Assembly: GCA_000612485.1 (NCBI GenBank)
Contig: CP007494.1
Location: 248,001-312,000 of the forward strand
DNA: 64,000 nucleotides
Direction: 5' to 3'
Origin: Bordetella holmesii ATCC 51541
GTDB taxonomy: Bacteria; Pseudomonadota; Gammaproteobacteria; Burkholderiales; Burkholderiaceae_B
Part shown: piece after piece, positions 1-8,121 of the stretch
Layout of the letters: the number at the start of each line of letters is the position of its first letter
Position numbering within the stretch: position 1 is the first letter of the stretch
Position numbers and translations under genes: made by a program
The notes under the pieces: model-generated
What the model saw: the letters and a program-made list of their open reading frames with translations, nothing else
What the model was told of the DNA's origin: nothing
The model's database searches: none

Positions 1-1
1 C

Positions 2-577
2 GCGCTTACCCACTACTTTCCGGCTCCCCGCCGCGCCAATTTCTGCAGCCAATGCGGCTCGCCCGTTCAGCATCGTGTGCCCGACGGCGACAACCGAGAA
101 AGAGACGTCTGTGATCACTGCGGCGCCATCCACTATCAGAATCCGCGCATGGTGGTCGGCACGGTCCCGGTCTGGGAGGGGCGCATTCTGTTATGCCGCC
201 GCGCCGTCGAACCCCGCTACAACACCGGGACACTGCCCGCCGGCTTCATGGAGCTAGGCGAAAGCACAGCCCAGGGCGCCGGGCGCGAAACCTTGGAAGA
301 ATCCGGAGCACGCATCCGGTTGGGGCAGCTGTACACCATCATCGATGTCCCCCAGATCGAACAGGTGCATATCTTCTATCTGGCCGATCTGCTGGGCCCC
401 GAGCTCGATCCCGGTCCCGAAAGCCTCGAAGCCCGCTTCTTTGAGGAATCAGACATCCCCTGGGATGACCTGGCCTTCCGTACCGTGGCCACCACGCTTG
501 AGCGCTATCTGCAAGACCGGCGGACAGGCACGTTTCCGACCCATCACTACACGCTCGAATCGCATCGCTCATCTTGA
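2..577 (+). CDS. NUDIX hydrolase with N-terminal zinc ribbon (5' end outside window)
   Basis: The frame is open from the first bases of the window, so the start codon lies upstream; a GTG at 77 is inside the zinc ribbon and is not the real start. Two Cys pairs, CSQC and CDHC, form a zinc ribbon. A complete Nudix box follows (G-x5-E-x7-RE-x-x-EE-x-G, beginning GFMELGE). This order matches zinc-ribbon NUDIX pyrophosphohydrolases that cleave nucleoside diphosphate derivatives; the substrate cannot be read from sequence. The stop overlaps the TTG start of aat, which suggests translational coupling. Confidence 0.9.
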   Translation, partial: ALTHYFPAPRRANFCSQCGSPVQHRVPDGDNRERDVCDHCGAIHYQNPRMVVGTVPVWEGRILLCRRAVEPRYNTGTLPAGFMELGESTAQGAGRETLEESGARIRLGQLYTIIDVPQIEQVHIFYLADLLGPELDPGPESLEARFFEESDIPWDDLAFRTVATTLERYLQDRRTGTFPTHHYTLESHRSS

Positions 578-1326
578 AGCTGCCCTGGCTGCAGGCCGAT
601 ACCCCGTTTCCGCCGCCGCACACCGCGCTGGATGAGCCCAACGGCCTGCTGGCCGCCGGCGGCATGTTGACGGTCGACCGCTTGCGGCAGGCGTATTCTC
701 AAGGCATCTTCCCTTGGTATTCGCAAGGTGAACCGGTTTTGTGGTGGAGCCCCGATCCGCGCATGGTGCTGGCTTGTGATGACTTCGCCCCCTCGCACTC
801 CTTGCGCAAGAAACTGCGCGGCCTGGCGCGCGCCGAACAAGCAGGAGAGTCGACGCTGAGCGTTCGCGTGGATACGGCCTTTGCCGAGGTCATGGCCGCC
901 TGCGCCGGCGCACGGCAGGGGCAGCCCGGCACCTGGATCACGGCCGAGGTGCAGGCTGCCTATTGTGCCTGGCATGCAGCCGGCCAGGCGCACAGTATCG
1001 AAACCTGGCAGGACGGTCGCATGATCGGCGGGCTGTACGGCGTGAGCCTGGGCGGCATGTTCTTCGGCGAATCGATGTTCGCACATGCCACGGATGCCTC
1101 CAAGATTGCGCTGGCCTATCTGGTAGGACTGCTCAGGCGCCATGGCGTGACCTGGATCGACTGCCAGCAGCAGACCCGCCATCTGGCCAGCCTCGGTGCA
1201 CAGCCCATTCCCCGTGCCCGCTTCCTCGATCATGTCGCGCAGGCGACCCAGTTGCCGCCGCCGCCATGGCGAAGAGGCAGGCTGCTTCAAACCGGCGACA
1301 TTCTGGATCTGCCTGAACAGCGTTAA
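574..1326 (+). CDS. aat: Leucyl/phenylalanyl-tRNA--protein transferase
   Basis: Aat transfers Leu or Phe from tRNA to proteins with N-terminal Arg or Lys, marking them for ClpS/ClpAP degradation. The 250-residue length is normal. Family motifs are present in order: GIFPWY, WWSPDPR, GESMF and a [14 protein letters not shown] block near the C-terminus. The start is taken as TTG at 574, because translation from there begins MKLPWLQ, the usual N-terminus; it overlaps the upstream stop (TTGA). bpt follows after 42 bp on the same strand, so the two N-degron enzymes are probably cotranscribed. Confidence 0.95.
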   Translation: MKLPWLQADTPFPPPHTALDEPNGLLAAGGMLTVDRLRQAYSQGIFPWYSQGEPVLWWSPDPRMVLACDDFAPSHSLRKKLRGLARAEQAGESTLSVRVDTAFAEVMAACAGARQGQPGTWITAEVQAAYCAWHAAGQAHSIETWQDGRMIGGLYGVSLGGMFFGESMFAHATDASKIALAYLVGLLRRHGVTWIDCQQQTRHLASLGAQPIPRARFLDHVAQATQLPPPPWRRGRLLQTGDILDLPEQR

Positions 1327-1368
1327 TATGGCCACAGCCGCGCCCCAACCCGCCGGCTGCCGCCCCGG

Positions 1369-2088
1369 ATGAGCCAGCTCAAAGAACTCCCTTTCTCGAC
1401 GCTACAGTTCTACGCGACCGCGCCTTACCCGTGCAGCTATCTGCCTGGCCATCAGGCACGCTCGCAAGTCGCCGCCCCGGGACACTTGATCAACGCCGGA
1501 ACCTACTCCCAACTCGTGCAACAGGGCTTCCGGCGCAGCGGCCTGTTTACCTACCGTCCGCATTGCGACAACTGCCGTGCCTGCACCCCGGTACGCGTCA
1601 ATACGGATCTCTATGCCCCCAATCGTAGTCAGCGTCGAGCCTGGAAAGCCCACCAGGACCTGCGCGCCTTCGTGGCCGAACTGGCCTGGTCGCCCGAGCA
1701 CTACGACCTCTATACGCGCTACCAGCAAGGCCGCCATCCCGGAGGCGGCATGGACGACGACAGCCGCAGCCAGTATGCCCAGTTCCTGCTGACCTCCCGG
1801 GTCAATACGCGCCTGGTCGAGTTCCGCCGCCCCGACGGCGCACTGGCCATGATTTCCATCATCGACGTCCTGGAAAATGGCCTGTCGTCGGTGTATACCT
1901 TCTACGATCCCGATGCCGCAGGCAGCCTGGGCACATACAGCATTCTTTGGCAGATAGAGCAGTGCCGCAAACTTGAATTGCCCTGGCTCTACCTGGGCTA
2001 TTGGATCAAGGACAGCCAGAAAATGGCCTACAAAGCCAGCTTTCAGCCGCAAGAGCTCCATATCGATGGCCAGTGGCGCGCCCCCTGA
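1369..2088 (+). CDS. bpt: Aspartate/glutamate leucyltransferase (Bpt)
   Basis: Bpt transfers Leu from leucyl-tRNA to N-terminal Asp or Glu and is related to eukaryotic arginyltransferase ATE1. The protein has 239 residues. The conserved N-terminal block YPCSYLPG and the Cys cluster CDNCRAC are visible, and the C-terminal GNAT-like half includes YLGYWI and MAYKASF. It sits directly after aat, so the tertiary and secondary destabilising-residue branches of the N-degron pathway are encoded together. No frame disruption is seen. Confidence 0.95.
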   Translation: MSQLKELPFSTLQFYATAPYPCSYLPGHQARSQVAAPGHLINAGTYSQLVQQGFRRSGLFTYRPHCDNCRACTPVRVNTDLYAPNRSQRRAWKAHQDLRAFVAELAWSPEHYDLYTRYQQGRHPGGGMDDDSRSQYAQFLLTSRVNTRLVEFRRPDGALAMISIIDVLENGLSSVYTFYDPDAAGSLGTYSILWQIEQCRKLELPWLYLGYWIKDSQKMAYKASFQPQELHIDGQWRAP

Positions 2089-2130
2089 TTCTGCTTGGCT
2101 CGAGCGTCGTCTCGCATACAATTGCGCCTC

Positions 2131-3186
2131 ATGTCTATCCTCTTCAATGCCTACCCTCTGGCCCGCCCGGCGCTGTTTGCCATGGATGCGGAAACCGCCC
2201 ACGAAGTCACGCTCGCCGGGCTGCAACGCGCCTACGATTGCGGTGCAACACGACGCTGGCTCAATGACCAGCCACGGCTGCCTACGACACTGATGGGGAT
2301 GACGCTGCGTAATCCGGTGGGGCTGGCGGCGGGGTTGGATAAAAATGGCGCTCATATCGACGCGCTGGGCAACCTGGGCTTTGGATTCGTCGAAGTCGGC
2401 ACGGTCACGCCGCGAGCTCAGCCCGGCAATCCCAAGCCGCGTATGTTCCGCCTGCCGCAGGCCAACGCCCTGATCAACCGCCTGGGCTTCAACAATCAGG
2501 GCCTCGATGCCTTCCTGGCCAACGTCCAGCGCAGCCAGTTTCGCAGCGAAGGCGGCATTCTTGGGCTGAACATCGGCAAAAACGCCGATACGCCGATCGA
2601 GCGTGCGGCCGACGACTATCTGATCGGTCTGGCTGGCATCTATCCGCATGCCGATTACGTCACGGTAAACATTTCTTCGCCCAACACCAAAAACCTGCGG
2701 ACACTGCAAGGAGGCGACGAGCTGTCTGAATTGCTGGCCGCGCTGCGCGACAAGCGTATCGAGCTGGCGCAGCAGCACCAGCGCCAGGTTCCGCTGGTGG
2801 TAAAAATTGCGCCTGACCTCACACATGAGCAGATCGACGTTATCGCCGATGCACTGTTGGCCCATGGGGTCGACGGGGTCATCGCGACCAACACGACGTT
2901 GTCGCGCGATGCCGTGCAGGGCATGGCCCATGCTTCCGAAGCCGGCGGCCTGTCGGGCGCCCCCGTCCATGAACTGTCGCTAGCCGTCATTGCCCGACTG
3001 CGCCAGCGTGTCGGCTCGGCGCTAGCCATCATTGGCGTGGGAGGCATCGTTTCCGGACAGCAGGCTCGCGAAAAAATCGCCGCAGGCGCCGATGCCATAC
3101 AACTGTATACCGGCCTGATTTATCGCGGCCCAGGACTGGTCGGCGAATGCGTAGGCACTCTTAAAAACGCCGGCCCCAAGCGCTAA
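2131..3186 (+). CDS. pyrD: Dihydroorotate dehydrogenase (quinone), class 2
   Basis: PyrD oxidises dihydroorotate to orotate with quinone as acceptor, at the inner membrane, in pyrimidine synthesis. The ATG at 2131 gives 351 residues starting [10 protein letters not shown], the hydrophobic membrane-associating N-terminus of class 2 enzymes; an open frame further upstream is not conserved-looking. FMN and substrate motifs are present: [26 protein letters not shown] (with the class-2 catalytic Ser) and IGVGGI. An IS1001-like element begins 27 bp after the stop, so the native pyrD terminator region is split. Confidence 0.95.
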   Translation: MSILFNAYPLARPALFAMDAETAHEVTLAGLQRAYDCGATRRWLNDQPRLPTTLMGMTLRNPVGLAAGLDKNGAHIDALGNLGFGFVEVGTVTPRAQPGNPKPRMFRLPQANALINRLGFNNQGLDAFLANVQRSQFRSEGGILGLNIGKNADTPIERAADDYLIGLAGIYPHADYVTVNISSPNTKNLRTLQGGDELSELLAALRDKRIELAQQHQRQVPLVVKIAPDLTHEQIDVIADALLAHGVDGVIATNTTLSRDAVQGMAHASEAGGLSGAPVHELSLAVIARLRQRVGSALAIIGVGGIVSGQQAREKIAAGADAIQLYTGLIYRGPGLVGECVGTLKNAGPKR

Positions 3187-3258
3187 TCCCGATCTTCGCA
3201 GCGGATAAAAAAAGGTTCATCGCGGAATAGCGTGGAGCCGTGCTTGATTGCCGTTACG

Positions 3259-3286
3259 CTTGATCCTTGATTTTTCAAGGATCAAG
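3259..3286 (+). other. Perfect 12-bp hairpin just upstream of the transposase start
   Basis: CTTGATCCTTGA and its exact complement are separated by TTTT, ending 9 bp before the transposase ATG. The same hairpin occurs at 7827-7854 (minus strand) in copy 2 and 46933-46960 in copy 3. In IS10 and IS50, a comparable inverted repeat hides the transposase ribosome binding site in transcripts that read in from outside. That role here is inference. Confidence 0.6.
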
Positions 3287-4189
3287 GCCGGGATCATGCT
3301 GGACCGCAAGACGATCGAGAGGTTGGGTGGGTGGGAAGGTTATCGGGTGGAGCGGGTCGTGTGGCCTGAAGGTGAGAGCCGGACGGTCACGATTTACCTG
3401 AAGCCTTCAGCGCGAACGATGCACTGCGAGCACTGCGGCAACCGATGTCGGCAGGTGCATGAGACGACCACGCGCCGGGTGCGGGATCTGCCGCTAATGG
3501 CGCTGCGAGTGACGCTGGTAGTGCCGCGTCGGCGGGTCTGGTGCGAGCAGTGCGGTGGACCGCATCTGGAGAGGCTGAGCTGGCTGGGCCGTTACCAGCG
3601 AGTGACCGACCGGCTGGCCGAGGCGGTCAGCCAGTTGCTTGAGTCCAGCAACATTCTGGCCGTGGCGCGCTTCTTCCAACTGGGTTGGCACACGGTCAAG
3701 GCGCTGGACAAGGCCCTGCTGCGACGGGCGATCCAAGAGCCGGACTGGAGCCAGATCCACTACCTAGCGATGGACGAGTTCGCTCTACACAAGGGCCATC
3801 GTTATGCCACGGTCGTTGTCGATCCGATCCGCCGTCAGGTGCTATGGATCGGTGATGGCCGCTCGCGCGAGACGGCCAGAGCCTTCTTCGAACAACTGCC
3901 AACTGGGGTTGCCCAGCAGATCCGGGCCGTAGCGATCGACATGACGACGGCCTATGAGCTGGAGATCCAGGCCAACTGCCCCAACGCCGAGATCGTCTAC
4001 GACCTGTTCCACGTCGTGGCCAAGTACGGCCGTGAAGTGATAGACCGGGTGCGTGTAGACCAAGCGAACCAGTTGCGGCACGACAAGCCGGCCCGCCGGG
4101 TGATCAAGTCCAGTCGCTGGCTACTGCTGCGCAATTGACCTGCTCCCCGTGATTAGTACGAAATCGATGTAGAGTCCGTTCCCAAAGGA

Positions 4190-4456
4190 ATGGCAATGAA
4201 GAAACGATTTACGGAAGAGCAAATCATCGGCGTGCTCAAGGAAGCCGATGCAGGTGCCAAGCCCGCAGAGTTGTGCCGCAAGCACGGAATCTCCGAGGCA
4301 ACGTACTACAACTGGAAGGCGAAGTTCGGTGGCATGACGGTGTCGGACGCTCAGAGGCTCAAGGAGCTGGAGCAGGAGAACAACAAGCTCAAGAAGCTGT
4401 TGGCCGAGTCGATGCTGGACAAGGCGGCGCTTCAGGATCTGCTAAGCCGAAAGTAG
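4190..4456 (+). CDS. IS3-family transposase OrfA (helix-turn-helix protein)
   Basis: The 88-residue protein opens MAMKKRFTEEQI and has the HTH of IS3 OrfA proteins (CRKHGISEATYYNWK). A leucine-zipper-like coiled coil follows (residues about 50-80: LKELEQENNKLKKL), used for multimerisation. A second ATG at 4196 is an equally good start. The 3' end overlaps orfB, which lies one base back (-1), so a fused OrfAB transposase probably arises by -1 frameshifting near the A-AAG at 4450-4453. Confidence 0.9.
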   Translation: MAMKKRFTEEQIIGVLKEADAGAKPAELCRKHGISEATYYNWKAKFGGMTVSDAQRLKELEQENNKLKKLLAESMLDKAALQDLLSRK

Positions 4457-5316
4457 TCAGCCCGCAGGCCAAACGCGAGGCGGTCAGGACATTAATGACC
4501 GAGCGCAGCATGGGTGTTACCCGGGCCTGTGGGCTGGTAGGAATTTCGCGGTCGCTGTTTGCCTACGAGAGCACACGCTCAGGCGATGCTGCGCTGACCG
4601 AGCGCATGAAAGAGATGGCAGTGGCGAAACGACGCTACGGCTATCGGAGGATCCATGTGCTCTTACGTCGCGAAGGCTGGCAAGCAAATCACAAGCGAAT
4701 CTGGCGGCTGTACAGTCTGGCAGGGTTAAGCGTGCGAAAACGAAAGCGTAAGCGAATCGCGGCGACCGAGCGCGTGGTTCGCCCAGCGGCAATCGCGCCG
4801 AATCAGAGTTGGTCAATGGACTTTGTGGCCGACGGCCTAGCCTATGGCCGCCGATTCCGCTGTTTGACTATCGTCGATGACTACACTCGCGAATGCCTGG
4901 CCATCGAGGTCGATACGTCGTTGCCGGGACTGCGTGTTGCCATGGTGCTGCAACGGCTGGCGGAGATGCGTGGCCTGCCGCGATCTATTACCGTGGACAA
5001 CGGGCCAGAGTTCGCCGGAAGAGCCTTGGACGCCTGGGCCTACCAAGCAGGCGTAAAGCTGTCGTTTATTCGGCCGGGTAAGCCGGTGGAGAACGCTTAT
5101 ATCGAAAGTTTCAACGGCAAGTTCCGCGACGAATGCCTTAACGAGCACTGGTTCTTGTCCCTGCGACAGGCTAAAAGCTTGATCGAAAACTGGCGAGTCG
5201 AGTACAACACCGATCGGCCTCACAGCGCGCTCGGATATTTAACGCCGGCGCAATTCGTGCAGGCTCATCAGAAAGAAGGTCTTTTACCCCTGGGCTCTAT
5301 GTCGGTGCCGTACTAA
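4441..5316 (+). CDS. IS3-family transposase OrfB (DDE integrase domain)
   Basis: This part supplies the rve-type catalytic core: an HTH-like region, then first Asp in WSMDFVADG, second Asp in TVDNGPEFAG, and Glu in YIESFNGKFRDECL. The coding frame is -1 relative to orfA, and the start given marks where sequence becomes OrfB-like (AKPKVVSP); the protein is most likely made as OrfAB by programmed frameshifting. An internal ATG at 4495 could also start a shorter OrfB. It differs from copy 2 by one visible residue (DDYTRE here, DDYTHE there). Confidence 0.9.
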   Translation, partial: AKPKVVSPQAKREAVRTLMTERSMGVTRACGLVGISRSLFAYESTRSGDAALTERMKEMAVAKRRYGYRRIHVLLRREGWQANHKRIWRLYSLAGLSVRKRKRKRIAATERVVRPAAIAPNQSWSMDFVADGLAYGRRFRCLTIVDDYTRECLAIEVDTSLPGLRVAMVLQRLAEMRGLPRSITVDNGPEFAGRALDAWAYQAGVKLSFIRPGKPVENAYIESFNGKFRDECLNEHWFLSLRQAKSLIENWRVEYNTDRPHSALGYLTPAQFVQAHQKEGLLPLGSMSVPY

Positions 5317-5720
5317 ATCTGGGGGCAGGTCACAATCGCAAAAACCTCGATCCGTGCCAATCGGTAAAGTTGGACGAGTTGCTCCAGGCCAACCAGCCCT
5401 TGCTCACCGCTTATCTGATGCGCGATGAGCTCAAACAGCTGTGGTTCTACCAACACCCCGGCTACGCCCGCCAGGCATGGGATCACTGGCTGCAACAGGC
5501 TCAGGGCAGCGGCATCGCCGCCTTGGCTCACTTCGCGCTCAAGCTAAAAGCCTATCTGCACGGGATTCTGTCTCGCTGTCGCCACCGGCTCAACACCAGC
5601 ATCGTCGAGGGCATCAACAACACCATCAAAGTCATCAAGCGCCGCGCCTACGGCTACCGCGATCAGGAGTACTTCTTCCTCAAGATCCGGTCTGCATTCC
5701 CCGGTATTCCTCGATGAACC

Positions 5721-5749
5721 AAAAAAAAGGCCACCCGTATCGGGTGGCC
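5721..5749 (-). terminator. Terminator of phaP, A/T run hit by IS1001-like copy 1
   Basis: An 8-bp perfect stem (GGCCACCC / GGGTGGCC, 5729-5736 and 5742-5749) with loop GTATC lies beside eight A, which read as a T8 tail for the leftward phaP transcript. The IS end abuts the A run. On the plus strand the stem is followed only by TTAATT, so it would be a weaker terminator in that direction. Confidence 0.8.
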
Positions 5750-5875
5750 TTAATTCCAGCTCTGCTCTGTCACTCAACATTACTACGACACGGCCAGGAC
5801 AACAAGCCCGGCAGACACAAAACCGGCGGCAAAAATATCGGCGGGCTGACGACCGTTATCAACAGGCCACGTACA

Positions 5876-6454
5876 TCAGGCCGAGCGGCGCGTGCGACCG
5901 GCGGCTTTCGTGGCAACATCAGCGGCGTCCGAGGCAGCCTTGAACGTGGCATTGGCGGCCGCGTTCAGATTGGACTCGGCGACTTCGGCAGCCTGCTTGG
6001 CAGCCTTGGTCAGCGAATCATAGGCGCTGTTGGCGGTAGCCAGCGAGGACTTCATCAAGGCCACGGCGCTTTCCGAGCCGCTGGGCGCATTCTTGGAAAA
6101 TTGCTCGACGGCTTCCTGCATCTGCTGCTGGCCCTCGGCGATTTGCTCTTCGGCGAGCTTGGCCAGATCAACCTGAACACCGTTGAGAATGTCATAGACA
6201 TGCTTGCCATAGGCCAGAGCCTTTTCGGCGCTGGGCTGCACCAGACCGGTGCCAAACGAGGCGGCGTCTTGTGCATCCTTCAGGTCGACAGCCTGCTGCG
6301 ACTTCTGGGCAACTTCATCCAGCGTTGCCTTGACGACCTTCAGGTTCAGATCGATAAGTTTTTCAAATCCGCCGAAAACGGCGGTCTGCGCTGCAACCAG
6401 CGTCTGGATGGCGGATTTCTGGCGGGCCAGAACGTGTTGGGGGATGGCGCTCAT
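5876..6454 (-). CDS. phaP: Phasin (PHA granule-associated protein)
   Basis: The 192-residue protein is Ala/Gln/Lys-rich and helical with no Cys, starting MSAIPQHVLARQKSAIQTL and including FGGFEKLIDLNLKVVKATLDE, a pattern typical of the betaproteobacterial phasin family. It ends in a basic tail (GRTRRSA). Phasins coat polyhydroxyalkanoate granules and control their size and number. A strong AGGAG lies 7 bp before the ATG. Both IS1001-like copies 1 and 2 flank the gene in inverted orientation; copy 2 sits 139 bp upstream and has replaced the distal promoter region. Confidence 0.92.
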   Translation of the reverse strand: MSAIPQHVLARQKSAIQTLVAAQTAVFGGFEKLIDLNLKVVKATLDEVAQKSQQAVDLKDAQDAASFGTGLVQPSAEKALAYGKHVYDILNGVQVDLAKLAEEQIAEGQQQMQEAVEQFSKNAPSGSESAVALMKSSLATANSAYDSLTKAAKQAAEVAESNLNAAANATFKAASDAADVATKAAGRTRRSA

Positions 6455-6553
6455 AGGGGTTCTCCTTCACATTAATTAGGATGGGCCTGGCCTTACTGGC
6501 CATGGCCGACCACCAAACGGGCGCGGACCTGGTGAAACTGACCGCCGGCTCGT

Positions 6554-6569
6554 TTGCTGCGATGCACAA
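6554..6569. promoter_or_regulatory. Left arm of a 16-bp inverted repeat upstream of phaP (candidate PhaR operator)
   Basis: TTGCTGCGATGCACAA here is the exact reverse complement of 7923-7938, on the far side of IS1001-like copy 2. TGC-rich sites of this kind are used by the PHA-responsive repressor PhaR upstream of phasin genes. The match to PhaR is by resemblance only. A TACAAT box lies just upstream (6575-6580, minus strand), with its expected -35 region inside the IS. Confidence 0.45.
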
Positions 6570-6593
6570 TTTACATTGTAGGTCGAAAAAAAA

Positions 6594-7899
6594 GGTTCAT
6601 CGAGGAATACCGGGGAATGCAGACCGGATCTTGAGGAAGAAGTACTCCTGATCGCGGTAGCCGTAGGCGCGGCGCTTGATGACTTTGATGGTGTTGTTGA
6701 TGCCCTCGACGATGCTGGTGTTGAGCCGGTGGCGACAGCGAGACAGAATCCCGTGCAGATAGGCTTTTAGCTTGAGCGCGAAGTGAGCCAAGGCGGCGAT
6801 GCCGCTGCCCCGAGCCTGTTGCAGCCAGTGATCCCATGCCTGGCGGGCGTAGCCGGGGTGTTGGTAGAACCACAGCTGTTTGAGCTCATCGCGCATCAGA
6901 TAAGCGGTGAGCAAGGGCTGGTTGGCCTGGAGCAACTCGTCCAACTTTACCGATTGGCACGGATCGAGGTTTTTGCGATTGCGCAGCAGTAGCCAGCGAC
7001 TGGACTTGATCACCCGGCGGGCCGGCTTGTCGTGCCGCAACTGGTTCGCTTGGTCTACACGCACCCGGTCTATCACTTCACGGCCGTACTTGGCCACGAC
7101 GTGGAACAGGTCGTAGACGATCTCGGCGTTGGGGCAGTTGGCCTGGATCTCCAGCTCATAGGCCGTCGTCATGTCGATCGCTACGGCCCGGATCTGCTGG
7201 GCAACCCCAGTTGGCAGTTGTTCGAAGAAGGCTCTGGCCGTCTCGCGCGAGCGGCCATCACCGATCCATAGCACCTGACGGCGGATCGGATCGACAACGA
7301 CCGTGGCATAACGATGGCCCTTGTGTAGAGCGAACTCGTCCATCGCTAGGTAGTGGATCTGGCTCCAGTCCGGCTCTTGGATCGCCCGTCGCAGCAGGGC
7401 CTTGTCCAGCGCCTTGACCGTGTGCCAACCCAGTTGGAAGAAGCGCGCCACGGCCAGAATGTTGCTGGACTCAAGCAACTGGCTGACCGCCTCGGCCAGC
7501 CGGTCGGTCACTCGCTGGTAACGGCCCAGCCAGCTCAGCCTCTCCAGATGCGGTCCACCGCACTGCTCGCACCAGACCCGCCGACGCGGCACTACCAGCG
7601 TCACTCGCAGCGCCATTAGCGGCAGATCCCGCACCCGGCGCGTGGTCGTCTCATGCACCTGCCGACATCGGTTGCCGCAGTGCTCGCAGTGCATCGTTCG
7701 CGCTGAAGGCTTCAGGTAAATCGTGACCGTCCGGCTCTCACCTTCAGGCCACACGACCCGCTCCACCCGATAACCTTCCCACCCACCCAACCTCTCGATC
7801 GTCTTGCGGTCCAGCATGATCCCGGCCTTGATCCTTGAAAAATCAAGGATCAAGCGTAACGGCAATCAAGCACGGCTCCACGCTATTCCGCGATGAACC
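6594..7899 (-). mobile_element. IS1001-like element (ISL3 family), copy 2, complete
   Basis: The 1306-bp element is bounded by the GGTTCATCG-type inverted repeats and flanked on each side by eight A (6586-6593 and 7900-7907), a perfect 8-bp target duplication. It lies in inverted orientation to copy 1 with phaP between them. It is inserted in the phaP upstream region, between two arms of a 16-bp inverted repeat, and carries an intact transposase gene. Confidence 0.95.
6597..7817 (-). CDS. ISL3-family transposase (IS1001-like), intact
   Basis: The 406-residue DDE transposase starts at MLDRKTIERLGG; an in-frame extension upstream runs through the 5' hairpin and is unlikely to be translated. 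It has two CxxC zinc-ribbon pairs (CEHC, CEQC), an HTH region (FFQLGWHTVKAL), and catalytic Asp (AMDEFALHKG), Asp (AIDMTTAYE) and Glu (SIVEGINNTIK). Nothing is disrupted, so this copy could mobilise the others in trans. Confidence 0.95.
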   Translation of the reverse strand: MLDRKTIERLGGWEGYRVERVVWPEGESRTVTIYLKPSARTMHCEHCGNRCRQVHETTTRRVRDLPLMALRVTLVVPRRRVWCEQCGGPHLERLSWLGRYQRVTDRLAEAVSQLLESSNILAVARFFQLGWHTVKALDKALLRRAIQEPDWSQIHYLAMDEFALHKGHRYATVVVDPIRRQVLWIGDGRSRETARAFFEQLPTGVAQQIRAVAIDMTTAYELEIQANCPNAEIVYDLFHVVAKYGREVIDRVRVDQANQLRHDKPARRVIKSSRWLLLRNRKNLDPCQSVKLDELLQANQPLLTAYLMRDELKQLWFYQHPGYARQAWDHWLQQARGSGIAALAHFALKLKAYLHGILSRCRHRLNTSIVEGINNTIKVIKRRAYGYRDQEYFFLKIRSAFPGIPR

Positions 7900-7922
7900 A
7901 AAAAAAAGCTGTCAAGCTCTAT

Positions 7923-7938
7923 TTGTGCATCGCAGCAA
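7923..7938. promoter_or_regulatory. Right arm of the 16-bp inverted repeat split by IS1001-like copy 2
   Basis: TTGTGCATCGCAGCAA is the exact complement of the arm at 6554-6569. Before the IS arrived the arms were about 39 bp apart. It now lies about 180 bp upstream of the Bug-protein gene, so it may serve that gene, phaP, or both. Confidence 0.4.
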
Positions 7939-8121
7939 CAGCAGCAAATCCTTGGTGGAAAAGCCTTTTTCTGCGCCGTCAGGAATTTCCCCAGGGTGAC
8001 GTGGCAGACAGAGTTTTCTACACTCAACCCTCACCCAATGGATAACAAAACATTACAACTTGGGCCAAGATAAATTTATAACAAGTCATTCGCAGCGTTT
8101 TTTCTCTGCATTGGAGACCCC

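Larger units (their letters stand above)
4136..5332 (+). mobile_element. IS3-family element (IS407 group), copy 1, nested in IS1001-like copy 1
   Basis: The element is 1197 bp. Its left end (TGACCTGCTCCCC) and right end (complement TGACCTGCCCCCA) form the terminal inverted repeat. A 4-bp direct repeat CAAT flanks it (4132-4135 and 5333-5336), the duplication size typical of the IS407 group. Comparison with uninterrupted IS1001-like copies 2 and 3 proves this duplication. It carries overlapping orfA and orfB and is almost identical to the copy at 22296-23492. Confidence 0.95.
3296..5717 (+). pseudogene. ISL3-family transposase, split by an IS3-family insertion
   Basis: Residues 1-280 are encoded at 3296-4135 and the remainder at 5337-5717. 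The N-terminal zinc-ribbon Cys pairs (CEHCGNRC, CEQCG), the first catalytic Asp (AMDEFALHKGH) and the second (AIDMT) lie before the insertion. The catalytic Glu (IVEGINN) lies after it. Excising 4136-5336 would restore a frame matching the intact 406-residue copies, except that this copy has Gln where copies 2 and 3 have Arg (near 5503). As it stands no functional transposase can be made. Confidence 0.93.
3214..5720 (+). mobile_element. IS1001-like element (ISL3 family), copy 1, interrupted by an IS3-family element
   Basis: The ends are imperfect inverted repeats beginning GGTTCATCG: the left end is at 3214 and the right end at 5720. Removing the nested IS3 element (4136-5332) and one 4-bp duplication leaves 1306 bp, exactly the length of copies 2 and 3 and of IS1001 as I recall it. 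The left flank is TAAAAAAA (3206-3213) and the right flank eight A (5721-5728), a near-perfect 8-bp target duplication. The insertion sits in the A/T run of the terminator shared by pyrD and phaP. Confidence 0.9.

Noticed and set aside
1402..2970. Long antisense open frame across bpt and pyrD
   Set aside because: It is a GC-rich shadow; both plus-strand genes have full conserved motifs and the antisense product has none.
5441..6475. 344-codon frame spanning the IS end and phaP antisense
   Set aside because: It joins transposase shadow to phasin shadow; neither part is in the coding frame.
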